Below, one piece after another: positions 1 through 10,386 of a stretch of DNA of 64,000 bases (positions within the stretch are counted from its first letter, which is position 1; each line of letters begins with the position of its first letter). The DNA is taken from the NCBI GenBank assembly GCA_963966185.1, contig CAWZYM010000405.1, forward strand, positions 663,501-727,500, given 5' to 3'. The position numbers and the translations under genes are program-made. The DNA is from Rhabditoides inermis. Its lineage: Eukaryota; Nematoda; Chromadorea; Rhabditida; Rhabditidae. The notes beneath the pieces were generated by a model. The model had not been told where the DNA came from. It did no database searches and saw nothing but the letters and a program-made list of their open reading frames with translations.

Positions 1-170
1 GCTCATCGTCGACCACCATCTGACGTGAAAAGAAAGCCTCGAACAGGCCCGCATATTTCTGCATATTGATCGCATTAAAGGTTTATAAAAGTGTGAGCGA
101 CAGGTTCCTTCAGAATTATCACTCTACACCATCACAATGAGATGCGACTTTGGATGTCGTCCGCCCCTGC

Positions 171-340
171 GCTCATCGTCGACCACCATCTGACGTGATT
201 AGAAAGCCTCGAACAGGCCCGCATATTTCTGCATATTGATCGCGTTGAAGGTTTAAAAAAGTGTGAGCGACAGATTCCTTCAGAATTATCACTCTACACC
301 ATCACAATGAGATGCGACTTTGGATGTCGTCCTCCCCTGC
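171..340 (+). repeat. Monomer family A'' (ACAGATTCC subtype)
   Basis: This type has T at unit position 29, an A-type left half of the variable window, TTGAAGGTTTAAAAAAG on its right, G to A at position 104 (ACAGATTCC), and ends with CCTCCCC. It is almost always followed by A', so A''-A' behaves as a fixed pair. This copy has a private change, ATCGCGTTG, shared only with 19,587-19,756; copies at 32,517 and 34,897 share a different private change, GATCCCA. Confidence 0.8.
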
Positions 341-510
341 GCTCATCGTCGACCACCATCTGACGTGAATAGAAAACCTCGAACAGGCCCGCATATTTCT
401 GCATATTGATCGCATTAAAGGTTTAAAAAAGTGTGAGCGACAGGTTCCTTCAGAATTATCACTCTACACCATCACAATGAGATGCGACTTTGGATGTCGT
501 CCGCCCCTGC
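341..510 (+). repeat. Monomer family A' (AAACCTCG subtype)
   Basis: This is an A-type variable window with G to A at unit position 36 (AGAAAACCTCG). The preceding unit ends in CCTCCCC rather than CCGCCCC. In region II most copies also carry GGTCCGC at position 49 and AAATATC near 115-120 (for example 32,687, 33,367, 34,217, 35,747, 36,597). A sub-subtype reads GGTTTATAAAAG (19,417, 29,123, 33,027, 39,147; also the first unit of the window). Confidence 0.8.
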
Positions 511-1360
511 GCTCATCGTCGACCACCATCTGACGTGATTAGAAAGCCTCGAACAGGCCCGCATAATTCGGCATGTTGATCGCATTGAAAGTTTAAATAA
601 GTGTGAGCGACAGGTTCCTTCAGATTTATCACTCTATACCTTCACAATGAGATGCGACTTTGGATTTCGTCCGCCCCTGCGCTCATCGTCGACCACCATC
701 TGACGTGAATAGAAAGCCTCGAACAGGCCCGCATATTTCTGCATATTGATCGCATTAAAGGTTTAAAAAAGTGTGAGCGACAGGTTCCTTCAGAATTATC
801 ACTCTACACTATCACAATGAGATGCGACTTTGGATGTCGTCCGCCCCTGCGCTCATCGTCGACCACCATCTGACGTGATTAGAAAGCCTCGAACAGGCCC
901 GCTTAATTCCGCATGTTGATCGCATTGAAAGTTTAAATAAGTGTGAGCGACAGGTTCCTTCAGAATTATCACTCTACACCATCACAATGAGATGCGACTT
1001 TGGATTTCGTCCGCCCCTGCGCTCATCGTCGACCACCATCTGACGTGAATAGAAAGCCTCGAACAGGTTCGCATATTGCTGCTTGTTTATCGCACTGAGG
1101 GTTTAATTAAGTGTGAGCGACATGTTTCTTCAGAATTATCACTCTACACCATCACAATGAGATGCGACTTTGGATTTCGTCCGCCCCTGCGCTCATCGTC
1201 GACCACCATCTGACGTGAATAGAAAGCCTCGAACAGGCCCGCATAATTCCGCATGTTGATCGCATTGAAAGTTTAAATAAGTGTGAGCGACAGGTTCCTT
1301 CAGAATTATCACTCTACACCATCACAATGAGATGCGACTTTGGATTTCGTCCGCCCCTGC

Positions 1361-1530
1361 GCTCATCGTCGACCACCATCTGACGTGATTAGAAAGCCTC
1401 GAACAGGCCCGCATAATTCCGCATGTTGATCGCATTGAAAGTTTAAATAAGTGTGAGCGACAGGTTCCTTCAGAATTATCACTCTACACCATCACAATGA
1501 GATGCGACTTTGGATGTCGTCCGCCCCTGC
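1361..1530 (+). repeat. Monomer family B (commonest type), reference unit
   Basis: This unit is a good reference for the array. Unit positions 1-27 carry a SalI-type GTCGAC at 8-13 and TGACGTGA at 21-28. Positions 50-75 hold three CGCAT motifs (50, 60, 71), followed by GAAAGTTTAAATAAG. Positions 91-170 are the conserved half: GTGTGAGCGACAGG, then a CACTCTACACC block, then GATGCGACTTTGGAT and a C-rich end. B units come with A or T at position 29 and with G or T at position 156. The family occurs in all three regions and looks like the background type from which others differ. Confidence 0.9.
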
Positions 1531-1700
1531 GCTCATCGTCGACGACCATCTGACGTGAATAGAAAGCCCTGAACAGGCCCGCATATTGCTGCTCATTGAT
1601 CGCATTGAAGATTTAGGTAAGTGTGAGCGACAGGTTCCTTCAGAATTATCACTCTATACCATCACAATGAGATGCGACTTTGGATTTCGTCCGCCCCTGC
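1531..1700 (+). repeat. Monomer family D (GCCCTG / GATTTAGGTAAG)
   Basis: D monomers carry a TC to CT swap at unit positions 39-40 (AGCCCTGAACAGG) and a variable window reading GCTGCTCATTGATCGC, then GAAGATTTAGGTAAG. Many copies, including this one, also have GTCGACGACC; region I and III copies often have AGGTGAAT instead of ACGTGAAT (27,419, 28,439, 51,225, 53,609, 55,662, 59,754). D is the most divergent common family and never has the GTAT insertion in this window. Confidence 0.85.
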
Positions 1701-1870
1701 GCTCATCGTCGATCACCATCTGACGTGAATAGAAAGCCTCGAACAGGCCCGCATATTTCTGCATATTGATCGCATTAACGGTTTAAAAAAGTGTGAGCGA
1801 CAGGTTCCTTCAGAATTATCACTCTACACCATCACAATGAGATGCGACTTTGGATTTCGTCCGCCCCTGC

Positions 1871-2040
1871 GCTCATCGTCGACCACCATCTGACGTGAAT
1901 AGAAAGCCTCGAACAGGCCCGCATATTGCTGCTTGTTGATCGCACTGAGGGTTTAATTAAGTGTGAGCGACAGGTTTCTTCAGAATTATCACTCTACACC
2001 ATCACAATGAGATGCGACTTTGGATTTCGTCCGCCCCTGC
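1871..2040 (+). repeat. Monomer family C
   Basis: The variable window reads GCATATTGCTGCTTGTTGAT, then CGCACTGAGGGTTTAATTAAG. Position 107 is C to T (CAGGTTTCTTC). The TTAATTAA octamer is specific to C, G and J type right halves. Other copies are at 2211, 8517, 11,237, 14,981, 21,287, 24,865, 31,667, 42,037, 44,587, 47,817 and 54,799. Confidence 0.85.
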
Positions 2041-2550
2041 GCTCATCGTCGACCACCATCTGACGTGAATAGAAAGCCTCGAACAGGCCCGCATAATTCC
2101 GCATGTTGATCGCATTGAAAGTTTAAAAAAGTGTGAGCGACAGGTTCCTTCAGAATTATCACTCTACACCATCACAATGAGATGCGACTTTGGATTTCGT
2201 CCGCCCCTGCGCTCATCGTCGACCACCATCTGACGTGAATAGAAAGCCTCGAACAGGCCCGCATATTGCTGCTTGTTGATCGCACTGAGGGTTTAATTAA
2301 GTGTGAGCGACAGGTTTCTTCAGAATTATCACTCTACACCATCACAATGAGATGCGACTTTGGATTTCGTCCGCCCCTGCGCTCATCGTCGACCACCATC
2401 TGACGTGAATAGAAAGCCTCGAACAGGCCCGCATAATTCCGCATGTTGATCGCATTGAAAGTTTAAATAAGTGTGAGCGACAGGTTCCTTCAGAATTATC
2501 ACTCTACACCATCACAATGAGATGCGACTTTGGATTTCGTCCGCCCCTGC

Positions 2551-2720
2551 GCTCATCGTCGACCACCATCTGACGTGATTAGAAAGCCTCGAACAGGCCC
2601 GCATCATTCCGCATGTTGATCGCATTGAAAGTTTGAATAAGTGTGAGCGACAGGTTCCTTCAGAATTATCACTCTACACCATCACAATGAGATGCGACTT
2701 TGGATGTCGTCCGCCCCTGC
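2551..2720 (+). repeat. Monomer family F (GCATCATTCC / TTTGAATAAG)
   Basis: F is a B-like monomer with GCATCATTCC in place of GCATAATTCC and GTTTGAATAAG in place of GTTTAAATAAG. Copies are at 6299, 6813, 8857, 11,577, 13,621, 14,301, 15,321, 17,539, 21,627, 22,477 and 25,205. A related unit at 48,157 has AATTTTGCATG with the GAATAAG change. F often precedes D. Confidence 0.8.
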
Positions 2721-2890
2721 GCTCATCGTCGACCACCATCTGACGTGATTAGAAAGCCTCGAACAGGCCCGCATAATTCCGCATGTTGATCGCATTGAAA
2801 GTTTAAATAAGTGTGAGCGACAGGTTCCTTCAGAATTATCACTCTATACCATCACAATGAGATGCGACTTTGGATGTCGTCCGCCCCTGC

Positions 2891-3060
2891 GCTCATCGTC
2901 GACCACCATCTGACGTGATTAGAAAGCCTCGAACAGGCCCGCATAATTCCGCATGTTGATCGCATTGAGGGTTTAATTAAGTGTGAGCGACAGGTTCCTT
3001 CAGAATTATCACTCTACACCATCACAATGAGATGCGACTTTGGATGTCGTCCGCCCCTGC
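2891..3060 (+). repeat. Monomer Bg: B/C-type hybrid unit
   Basis: The left half of the variable window is B type (GCATAATTCCGCATGTTG) and the right half is the C/G type (GAGGGTTTAATTAAG). The switch lies near unit position 76. The same hybrid recurs at 9367, 12,087, 14,131, 15,661, 18,049, 25,545 and 48,667, always after a B unit with TATACC, so it arose once and was copied with its neighbours. A later derivative with CCTGCAT and GCGATAGG is at 51,395, 53,779, 55,832, 56,172 and 59,924. Confidence 0.75.
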
Positions 3061-3230
3061 GCTCATCGTCGACCACCATCTGACGTGATTAGAAAGCCTC
3101 GAACAGGCCCGCATAATTCCGCATGTTGATCGCATTGAAAGTTTAAATAAGTGTGAGCGACAGGTTCCTTCAGAATTATCACTCTACACCATCACAATGA
3201 GATGCGACTTTGGATTTCGTCCGCCCCTGC

Positions 3231-3404
3231 GCTCATCGTCGACCACCATCTGACGTGAATAGAAAGCCTCGAACAGGCCCGCATATTGCTGCTTGTTGAT
3301 CGCATTGAAAGTTTAATTAAGTGTGAGCGACAGGTTCCTTCAGAATTATGTATCACTCTACACCATCACAATGAGATGCGACTTTGGATTTCGTCCGCCC
3401 CTGC
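3231..3404 (+). repeat. Monomer family G, 174 bp (GTAT insertion)
   Basis: G has the C-like left variable window (GCATATTGCTGCTTGTTG), TTAATTAA on its right, and a 4-bp GTAT insertion after unit position 119, so ATTATCACTC becomes ATTATGTATCACTC. The insertion explains every 174-bp spacing. Forms: GAAAGT (3231, 6469, 6983, 16,001, 18,389, 22,987, 25,885), GAGGGT called G' (4595, 12,937, 16,855, 18,903, 23,671, 49,691, 51,905) and GAGAGT (28,949, 49,007, 61,288). G'' is the GAGGGT form without GTAT (5959, 8177, 24,525, 26,569, 50,715, 53,099, 54,289). Confidence 0.9.
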
Positions 3405-3574
3405 GCTCATCGTCGACCACCATCTGACGTGAATAGAAAGCCTCGAACAGGCCCGCATAATTCCGCATGTTGATCGCATTGAAAGTTTAAATAAGTGTGA
3501 GCGACAGGTTCCTTCAGATTTATCACTCTACACCATCACAATGATATGCGACTTTGGATTTCGTCCGCCACTGC
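3405..3574 (+). repeat. Monomer family H (GATATGCG / CCACTGCG)
   Basis: H is a B-like unit with A to T at position 115 (CAGATTTATC), G to T near 141 (AATGATATGCG) and CCGCCACTGC at the end. It almost always precedes an I monomer, so H-I forms a fixed dimer, usually in the order G-H-I-E. Copies: 4769, 7157, 12,427, 16,175, 18,563, 23,161, 24,015, 26,229, 49,181, 50,035 and 52,419. Confidence 0.85.
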
Positions 3575-3744
3575 GCTCATCGTCGACCACCATCTGACGT
3601 GAATAGAAAGCCTCGAACAGGCCCGCATAATTCCGCATGTTGATCGCATTGAAAGTTTAAATAAGTGTGAGCGACAGGTTCCTTCAGAATTATCTTTTTA
3701 CACCATCACAATGAGATGCGACTTTGGATGTCGTCCGCCCCTGC
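3575..3744 (+). repeat. Monomer family I (ATTATCTTTTTACACC)
   Basis: I is a B-like unit in which positions 120-125 read CTTTTT instead of CACTCT. It follows H in every copy seen (4939, 7327, 12,597, 16,345, 18,733, 23,331, 24,185, 26,399, 49,351, 50,205, 52,589). The change breaks the imperfect GTGTGAG / CACTCTACAC dyad that other monomers have. Confidence 0.85.
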
Positions 3745-3914
3745 GCTCATCGTCGACCACCATCTGACGTGATTAGAAAGCCTCGAACAGGCCCGCATAA
3801 TTCCGCATGTTGATCGCATTGAAAGTTTAAACAAGTGTGAGCGACAGGTTCCTTCAAAATTATCACTCTACACCATCACAATGAGATGCGACTTTGGATG
3901 TCGTCCGCCCCTGC
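3745..3914 (+). repeat. Monomer family E (TTTAAACAAG / CAAAATT)
   Basis: E is a B-like monomer with GTTTAAACAAG at the end of the variable window and G to A at position 113 (TTCAAAATTATC). The two changes almost always travel together. E occurs only in regions I and III, never between 29,123 and 49,006. It forms local tandem runs at 3745-4594 and 5109-5958. Confidence 0.85.
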
Positions 3915-4594
3915 GCTCATCGTCGACCACCATCTGACGTGATTAGAAAGCCTCGAACAGGCCCGCATAATTCCGCATGTTGATCGCATTGAAAGTTTAA
4001 ACAAGTGTGAGCGACAGGTTCCTTCAAAATTATCACTCTATACCATCACAATGAGATGCGACTTTGGATGTCGTCCGCCCCTGCGCTCATCGTCGACCAC
4101 CATCTGACGTGATTAGAAAGCCTCGAACAGGCCCGCATAATTCCGCATGTTGATCGCATTGAAAGTTTAAACAAGTGTGAGCGACAGGTTCCTTCAAAAT
4201 TATCACTCTACACCATCACAATGAGATGCGACTTTGGATGTCGTCCGCCCCTGCGCTCATCGTCGACCACCATCTGACGTGATTAGAAAGCCTCGAACAG
4301 GCCCGCATAATTCCGCATGTTGATCGCATTGAAAGTTTAAACAAGTGTGAGCGACAGGTTCCTTCAAAATTATCACTCTATACCATCACAATGAGATGCG
4401 ACTTTGGATGTCGTCCGCCCCTGCGCTCATCGTCGACCACCATCTGACGTGATTAGAAAGCCTCGAACAGGCCCGCATAATTCCGCATGTTGATCGCATT
4501 GAAAGTTTAAACAAGTGTGAGCGACAGGTTCCTTCAAAATTATCACTCTACACCATCACAATGAGATGCGACTTTGGATGTCGTCCGCCCCTGC

Positions 4595-5958
4595 GCTCAT
4601 CGTCGACCACCATCTGACGTGAATAGAAAGCCTCGAACAGGCCCGCATATTGCTGCTTGTTGATCGCATTGAGGGTTTAATTAAGTGTGAGCGACAGGTT
4701 CCTTCAGAATTATGTATCACTCTACACCATCACAATGAGATGCGACTTTGGATTTCGTCCGCCCCTGCGCTCATCGTCGACCACCATCTGACGTGAATAG
4801 AAAGCCTCGAACAGGCCCGCATAATTCCGCATGTTGATCGCATTGAAAGTTTAAATAAGTGTGAGCGACAGGTTCCTTCAGATTTATCACTCTACACCAT
4901 CACAATGATATGCGACTTTGGATTTCGTCCGCCACTGCGCTCATCGTCGACCACCATCTGACGTGAATAGAAAGCCTCGAACAGGCCCGCATAATTCCGC
5001 ATGTTGATCGCATTGAAAGTTTAAATAAGTGTGAGCGACAGGTTCCTTCAGAATTATCTTTTTACACCATCACAATGAGATGCGACTTTGGATGTCGTCC
5101 GCCCCTGCGCTCATCGTCGACCACCATCTGACGTGATTAGAAAGCCTCGAACAGGCCCGCATAATTCCGCATGTTGATCGCATTGAAAGTTTAAACAAGT
5201 GTGAGCGACAGGTTCCTTCAAAATTATCACTCTACACCATCACAATGAGATGCGACTTTGGATGTCGTCCGCCCCTGCGCTCATCGTCGACCACCATCTG
5301 ACGTGATTAGAAAGCCTCGAACAGGCCCGCATAATTCCGCATGTTGATCGCATTGAAAGTTTAAACAAGTGTGAGCGACAGGTTCCTTCAAAATTATCAC
5401 TCTATACCATCACAATGAGATGCGACTTTGGATGTCGTCCGCCCCTGCGCTCATCGTCGACCACCATCTGACGTGATTAGAAAGCCTCGAACAGGCCCGC
5501 ATAATTCCGCATGTTGATCGCATTGAAAGTTTAAACAAGTGTGAGCGACAGGTTCCTTCAAAATTATCACTCTACACCATCACAATGAGATGCGACTTTG
5601 GATGTCGTCCGCCCCTGCGCTCATCGTCGACCACCATCTGACGTGATTAGAAAGCCTCGAACAGGCCCGCATAATTCCGCATGTTGATCGCATTGAAAGT
5701 TTAAACAAGTGTGAGCGACAGGTTCCTTCAAAATTATCACTCTATACCATCACAATGAGATGCGACTTTGGATGTCGTCCGCCCCTGCGCTCATCGTCGA
5801 CCACCATCTGACGTGATTAGAAAGCCTCGAACAGGTCCGCATAATTCCGCATGTTGATCGCATTGAAAGTTTAAACAAGTGTGAGCGACAGGTTCCTTCA
5901 AAATTATCACTCTACACCATCACAATGAGATGCGACTTTGGATGTCGTCCGCCCCTGC
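4595..5958 (+). repeat. 1,364-bp higher-order repeat G'-H-I-E5, copy 2
   Basis: This copy matches 3231-4594 monomer for monomer, including the alternating E dimer. Visible differences are GAGGGT for GAAAGT in the first unit and GGTCCGC in the last E. Near-identity over eight monomers points to a recent tandem duplication. Confidence 0.88.
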
Positions 5959-8176
5959 GCTCATCGTCGACCACCATCTGACGTGAATAGAAAGCCTCGA
6001 ACAGGCCCGCATATTGCTGCTTGTTGATCGCATTGAGGGTTTAATTAAGTGTGAGCGACAGGTTCCTTCAGAATTATCACTCTACACCATCACAATGAGA
6101 TGCGACTTTGGATTTCGTCCGCCCCTGCGCTCATCGTCGATCACCATCTGACGTGAATAGAAAGCCTCGAACAGGCCCGCATATTTCTGCATATTGATCG
6201 CATTAAAGGTTTAAAAAAGTGTGAGCGACAGGTTCCTTCAGAATTATCACTCTACACCATCACAATGAGATGCGACTTTGGATTTCGTCCGCCCCTGCGC
6301 TCATCGTCGACCACCATCTGACGTGATTAGAAAGCCTCGAACAGGCCCGCATCATTCCGCATGTTGATCGCATTGAAAGTTTGAATAAGTGTGAGCGACA
6401 GGTTCCTTCAGAATTATCACTCTACACCATCACAATGAGATGCGACTTTGGATGTCGTCCGCCCCTGCGCTCATCGTCGACCACCATCTGACGTGAATAG
6501 AAAGCCTCGAACAGGCCCGCATATTGCTGCTTGTTGATCGCATTGAAAGTTTAATTAAGTGTGAGCGACAGGTTCCTTCAGAATTATGTATCACTCTACA
6601 CCATCACAATGAGATGCGACTTTGGATTTCGTCCGCCCCTGCGCTCATCGTCGACCACCATCTGACGTGAATAGAAAGCCTCGAACAGGCCCGCATAATT
6701 CCGCATGTTGATCGCATTGAAAGTTTAAATAAGTGTGAGCGACAGGTTCCTTCAGAATTATCACTCTACACCATCACAATGAGATGCGACTTTGGATTTC
6801 GTCCGCCCCTGCGCTCATCGTCGACCACCATCTGACGTGATTAGAAAGCCTCGAACAGGCCCGCATCATTCCGCATGTTGATCGCATTGAAAGTTTGAAT
6901 AAGTGTGAGCGACAGGTTCCTTCAGAATTATCACTCTACACCATCACAATGAGATGCGACTTTGGATGTCGTCCGCCCCTGCGCTCATCGTCGACCACCA
7001 TCTGACGTGAATAGAAAGCCTCGAACAGGCCCGCATATTGCTGCTTGTTGATCGCATTGAAAGTTTAATTAAGTGTGAGCGACAGGTTCCTTCAGAATTA
7101 TGTATCACTCTACACCATCACAATGAGATGCGACTTTGGATTTCGTCCGCCCCTGCGCTCATCGTCGACCACCATCTGACGTGAATAGAAAGCCTCGAAC
7201 AGGCCCGCATAATTCCGCATGTTGATCGCATTGAAAGTTTAAATAAGTGTGAGCGACAGGTTCCTTCAGATTTATCACTCTACACCATCACAATGATATG
7301 CGACTTTGGATTTCGTCCGCCACTGCGCTCATCGTCGACCACCATCTGACGTGAATAGAAAGCCTCGAACAGGCCCGCATAATTCCGCATGTTGATCGCA
7401 TTGAAAGTTTAAATAAGTGTGAGCGACAGGTTCCTTCAGAATTATCTTTTTACACCATCACAATGAGATGCGACTTTGGATGTCGTCCGCCCCTGCGCTC
7501 ATCGTCGACCACCATCTGACGTGATTAGAAAGCCTCGAACAGGCCCGCATAATTCCGCATGTTGATCGCATTGAAAGTTTAAACAAGTGTGAGCGACAGG
7601 TTCCTTCAAAATTATCACTCTACACCATCACAATGAGATGCGACTTTGGATGTCGTCCGCCCCTGCGCTCATCGTCGACCACCATCTGACGTGATTAGAA
7701 AGCCTCGAACAGGCCCGCATAATTCCGCATGTTGATCGCATTGAAAGTTTAAATAAGTGTGAGCGACAGATTCCTTCAGAATTATCACTCTACACCATCA
7801 CAATGAGATGCGACTTTGGATGTCGTCCGCCCCTGCGCTCATCGTCGACCACCATCTGACGTGATTAGAAAGCCTCGAACAGGCCCGCATAATTCCGCAT
7901 GTTGATCGCATTGAAAGTTTAAACAAGTGTGAGCGACAGGTTCCTTCAAAATTATCACTCTACACCATCACAATGAGATGCGACTTTGGATGTCGTCCGC
8001 CCCTGCGCTCATCGTCGACCACCATCTGACGTGATTAGAAAGCCTCGAACAGGCCCGCATAATTCCGCATGTTGATCGCATTGAAAGTTTAAATAAGTGT
8101 GAGCGACAGATTCCTTCAGAATTATCACTCTATACCATCACAATGAGATGCGACTTTGGATGTCGTCCGCCCCTGC

Positions 8177-9706
8177 GCTCATCGTCGACCACCATCTGAC
8201 GTGAATAGAAAGCCTCGAACAGGCCCGCATATTGCTGCTTGTTGATCGCATTGAGGGTTTAATTAAGTGTGAGCGACAGGTTCCTTCAGAATTATCACTC
8301 TACACCATCACAATGAGATGCGACTTTGGATTTCGTCCGCCCCTGCGCTCATCGTCGATCACCATCTGACGTGAATAGAAAGCCTCGAACAGGCCCGCAT
8401 ATTTCTGCATATTGATCGCATTAAAGGTTTAAAAAAGTGTGAGCGACAGGTTCCTTCAGAATTATCACTCTACACCATCACAATGAGATGCGACTTTGGA
8501 TTTCGTCCGCCCCTGCGCTCATCGTCGACCACCATCTGACGTGAATAGAAAGCCTCGAACAGGCCCGCATATTGCTGCTTGTTGATCGCACTGAGGGTTT
8601 AATTAAGTGTGAGCGACAGGTTTCTTCAGAATTATCACTCTACACCATCACAATGAGATGCGACTTTGGATTTCGTCCGCCCCTGCGCTCATCGTCGACC
8701 ACCATCTGACGTAAATAGAAAGCCTCGAACAGGCCCGCATAATTCCGCATGTTGATCGCATTGAAAGTTTAAATAAGTGTGAGCGACAGGTTCCTTCAGA
8801 ATTATCACTCTACACCATCACAATGAGATGCGACTTTGGATTTCGTCCGCCCCTGCGCTCATCGTCGACCACCATCTGACGTGATTAGAAAGCCTCGAAC
8901 AGGCCCGCATCATTCCGCATGTTGATCGCATTGAAAGTTTGAATAAGTGTGAGCGACAGGTTCCTTCAGAATTATCACTCTACACCATCACAATGAGATG
9001 CGACTTTGGATGTCGTCCGCCCCTGCGCTCATCGTCGACCACCATCTGACGTGAATAGAAAGCCCTGAACAAGCCCGCATATTGCTGCTCATTGATCGCA
9101 TTGAAGATTTAGGTAAGTGTGAGCGACAGGTTCCTTCAGAATTATCACTCTACACCATCACAATGAGATGCGACTTTGGATGTCGTCCGCCCCTGCGCTC
9201 ATCGTCGACAACCATCTGACGTGATTAGAAAGCCTCGAACAGGCCCGCATAATTCCGCATGTTGATCGCATTGAAAGTTTAAATAAGTGTGAGCGACAGG
9301 TTCCTTCAGAATTATCACTCTATACCATCACAATGAGATGCGACTTTGGATGTCGTCCGCCCCTGCGCTCATCGTCGACCACCATCTGACGTGATTAGAA
9401 AGCCTCGAACAGGCCCGCATAATTCCGCATGTTGATCGCATTGAGGGTTTAATTAAGTGTGAGCGACAGGTTCCTTCAGAATTATCACTCTACACCATCA
9501 CAATGAGATGCGACTTTGGATGTCGTCCGCCCCTGCGCTCATCGTCGACCACCATCTGACGTGATTAGAAAGCCTCGAACAGGCCCGCATAATTCCGCAT
9601 GTTGATCGCATTGAAAGTTTAAATAAGTGTGAGCGACAGGTTCCTTCAGAATTATCACTCTACACCATCACAATGAGATGCGACTTTGGATTTCGTCCGC
9701 CCCTGC
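8177..9706 (+). repeat. Nine-monomer block with GTAAAT mark; related copy at 24,525-25,884
   Basis: The order is G'', A, C, B, F, D, B, Bg, B. The B unit at 8687 has the private ACGTAAATAG, shared with the unit at 25,035 (offset 16,348 bp, 96 monomers plus seven GTAT). The right copy at 24,525-25,884 lacks the D unit, a clean loss or gain of exactly one monomer. Confidence 0.75.
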
Positions 9707-10386
9707 GCTCATCGTCGACCACCATCTGACGTGAATAGAAAGCCTCGAACAGGTTCGCATATTTCTGCATATTGATCGCATTAAAGGTTTAAAAAAGTGT
9801 GAGCGACAGGTTCCTTCAGAATTATCACTCTACACCATCACAATGAGATGCGACTTTGGATGTCGTCCGCCCCTGCGCTCATCGTCGACCACCATCTGAC
9901 GTGATTAGAAAGCCTCGAACAGGCCCGCATAATTCCGCATGTTGATCGCATTGAAAGTTTAAATAAGTGTGAGCGACAGGTTCCTTCAGATTTATCACTC
10001 TATACCTTCACAATGAGATGCGACTTTGGATTTCGTCCGCCCCTGCGCTCATCGTCGACCACCATCTGACGTGAATAGAAAGCCTCGAACAGGCCCGCAT
10101 ATTTCTGCATATTGATCGCATTAAAGGTTTAAAAAAGTGTGAGCGACAGGTTCCTTCAGAATTATCACTCTACACTATCACAATGAGATGCGACTTTGGA
10201 TGTCGTCCGCCCCTGCGCTCATCGTCGACCACCATCTGACGTGATTAGAATGCCTCGAACAGGCCCGCTTAATTCCGCATGTTGATCGCATTGAAAGTTT
10301 AAATAAGTGTGAGCGACAGGTTCCTTCAGAATTATCACTCTACACCATCACAATGAGATGCGACTTTGGATTTCGTCCGCCCCTGC

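Larger units (their letters stand above)
1..2210 (+). repeat. Thirteen-monomer block, left copy of a 19.4-kb-spaced duplication
   Basis: The order A', A'', A', B, A, B, C', B, B, D, A, C, B (13 units) recurs at 19,417-21,626 with an offset of 19,416 bp. Shared private marks include ATCGCGTTG, TATACCTTCA at 635, GCTTAATTCC at the 851 unit, and ATTAACGG at the 1701 unit. A partial third copy runs from 9877 (TATACCTTCA at 10,001) to about 11,576 but lacks ATTAACGG. Confidence 0.8.
3231..4594 (+). repeat. 1,364-bp higher-order repeat G-H-I-E5, copy 1
   Basis: Eight monomers (one of 174 bp, seven of 170 bp) in the order G, H, I and five E. It is tandemly duplicated at 4595-5958. The five E units alternate TACACC, TATACC, TACACC, TATACC, TACACC at unit position 127, so the run is itself a 340-bp E dimer repeated two and a half times. 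Confidence 0.88.
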
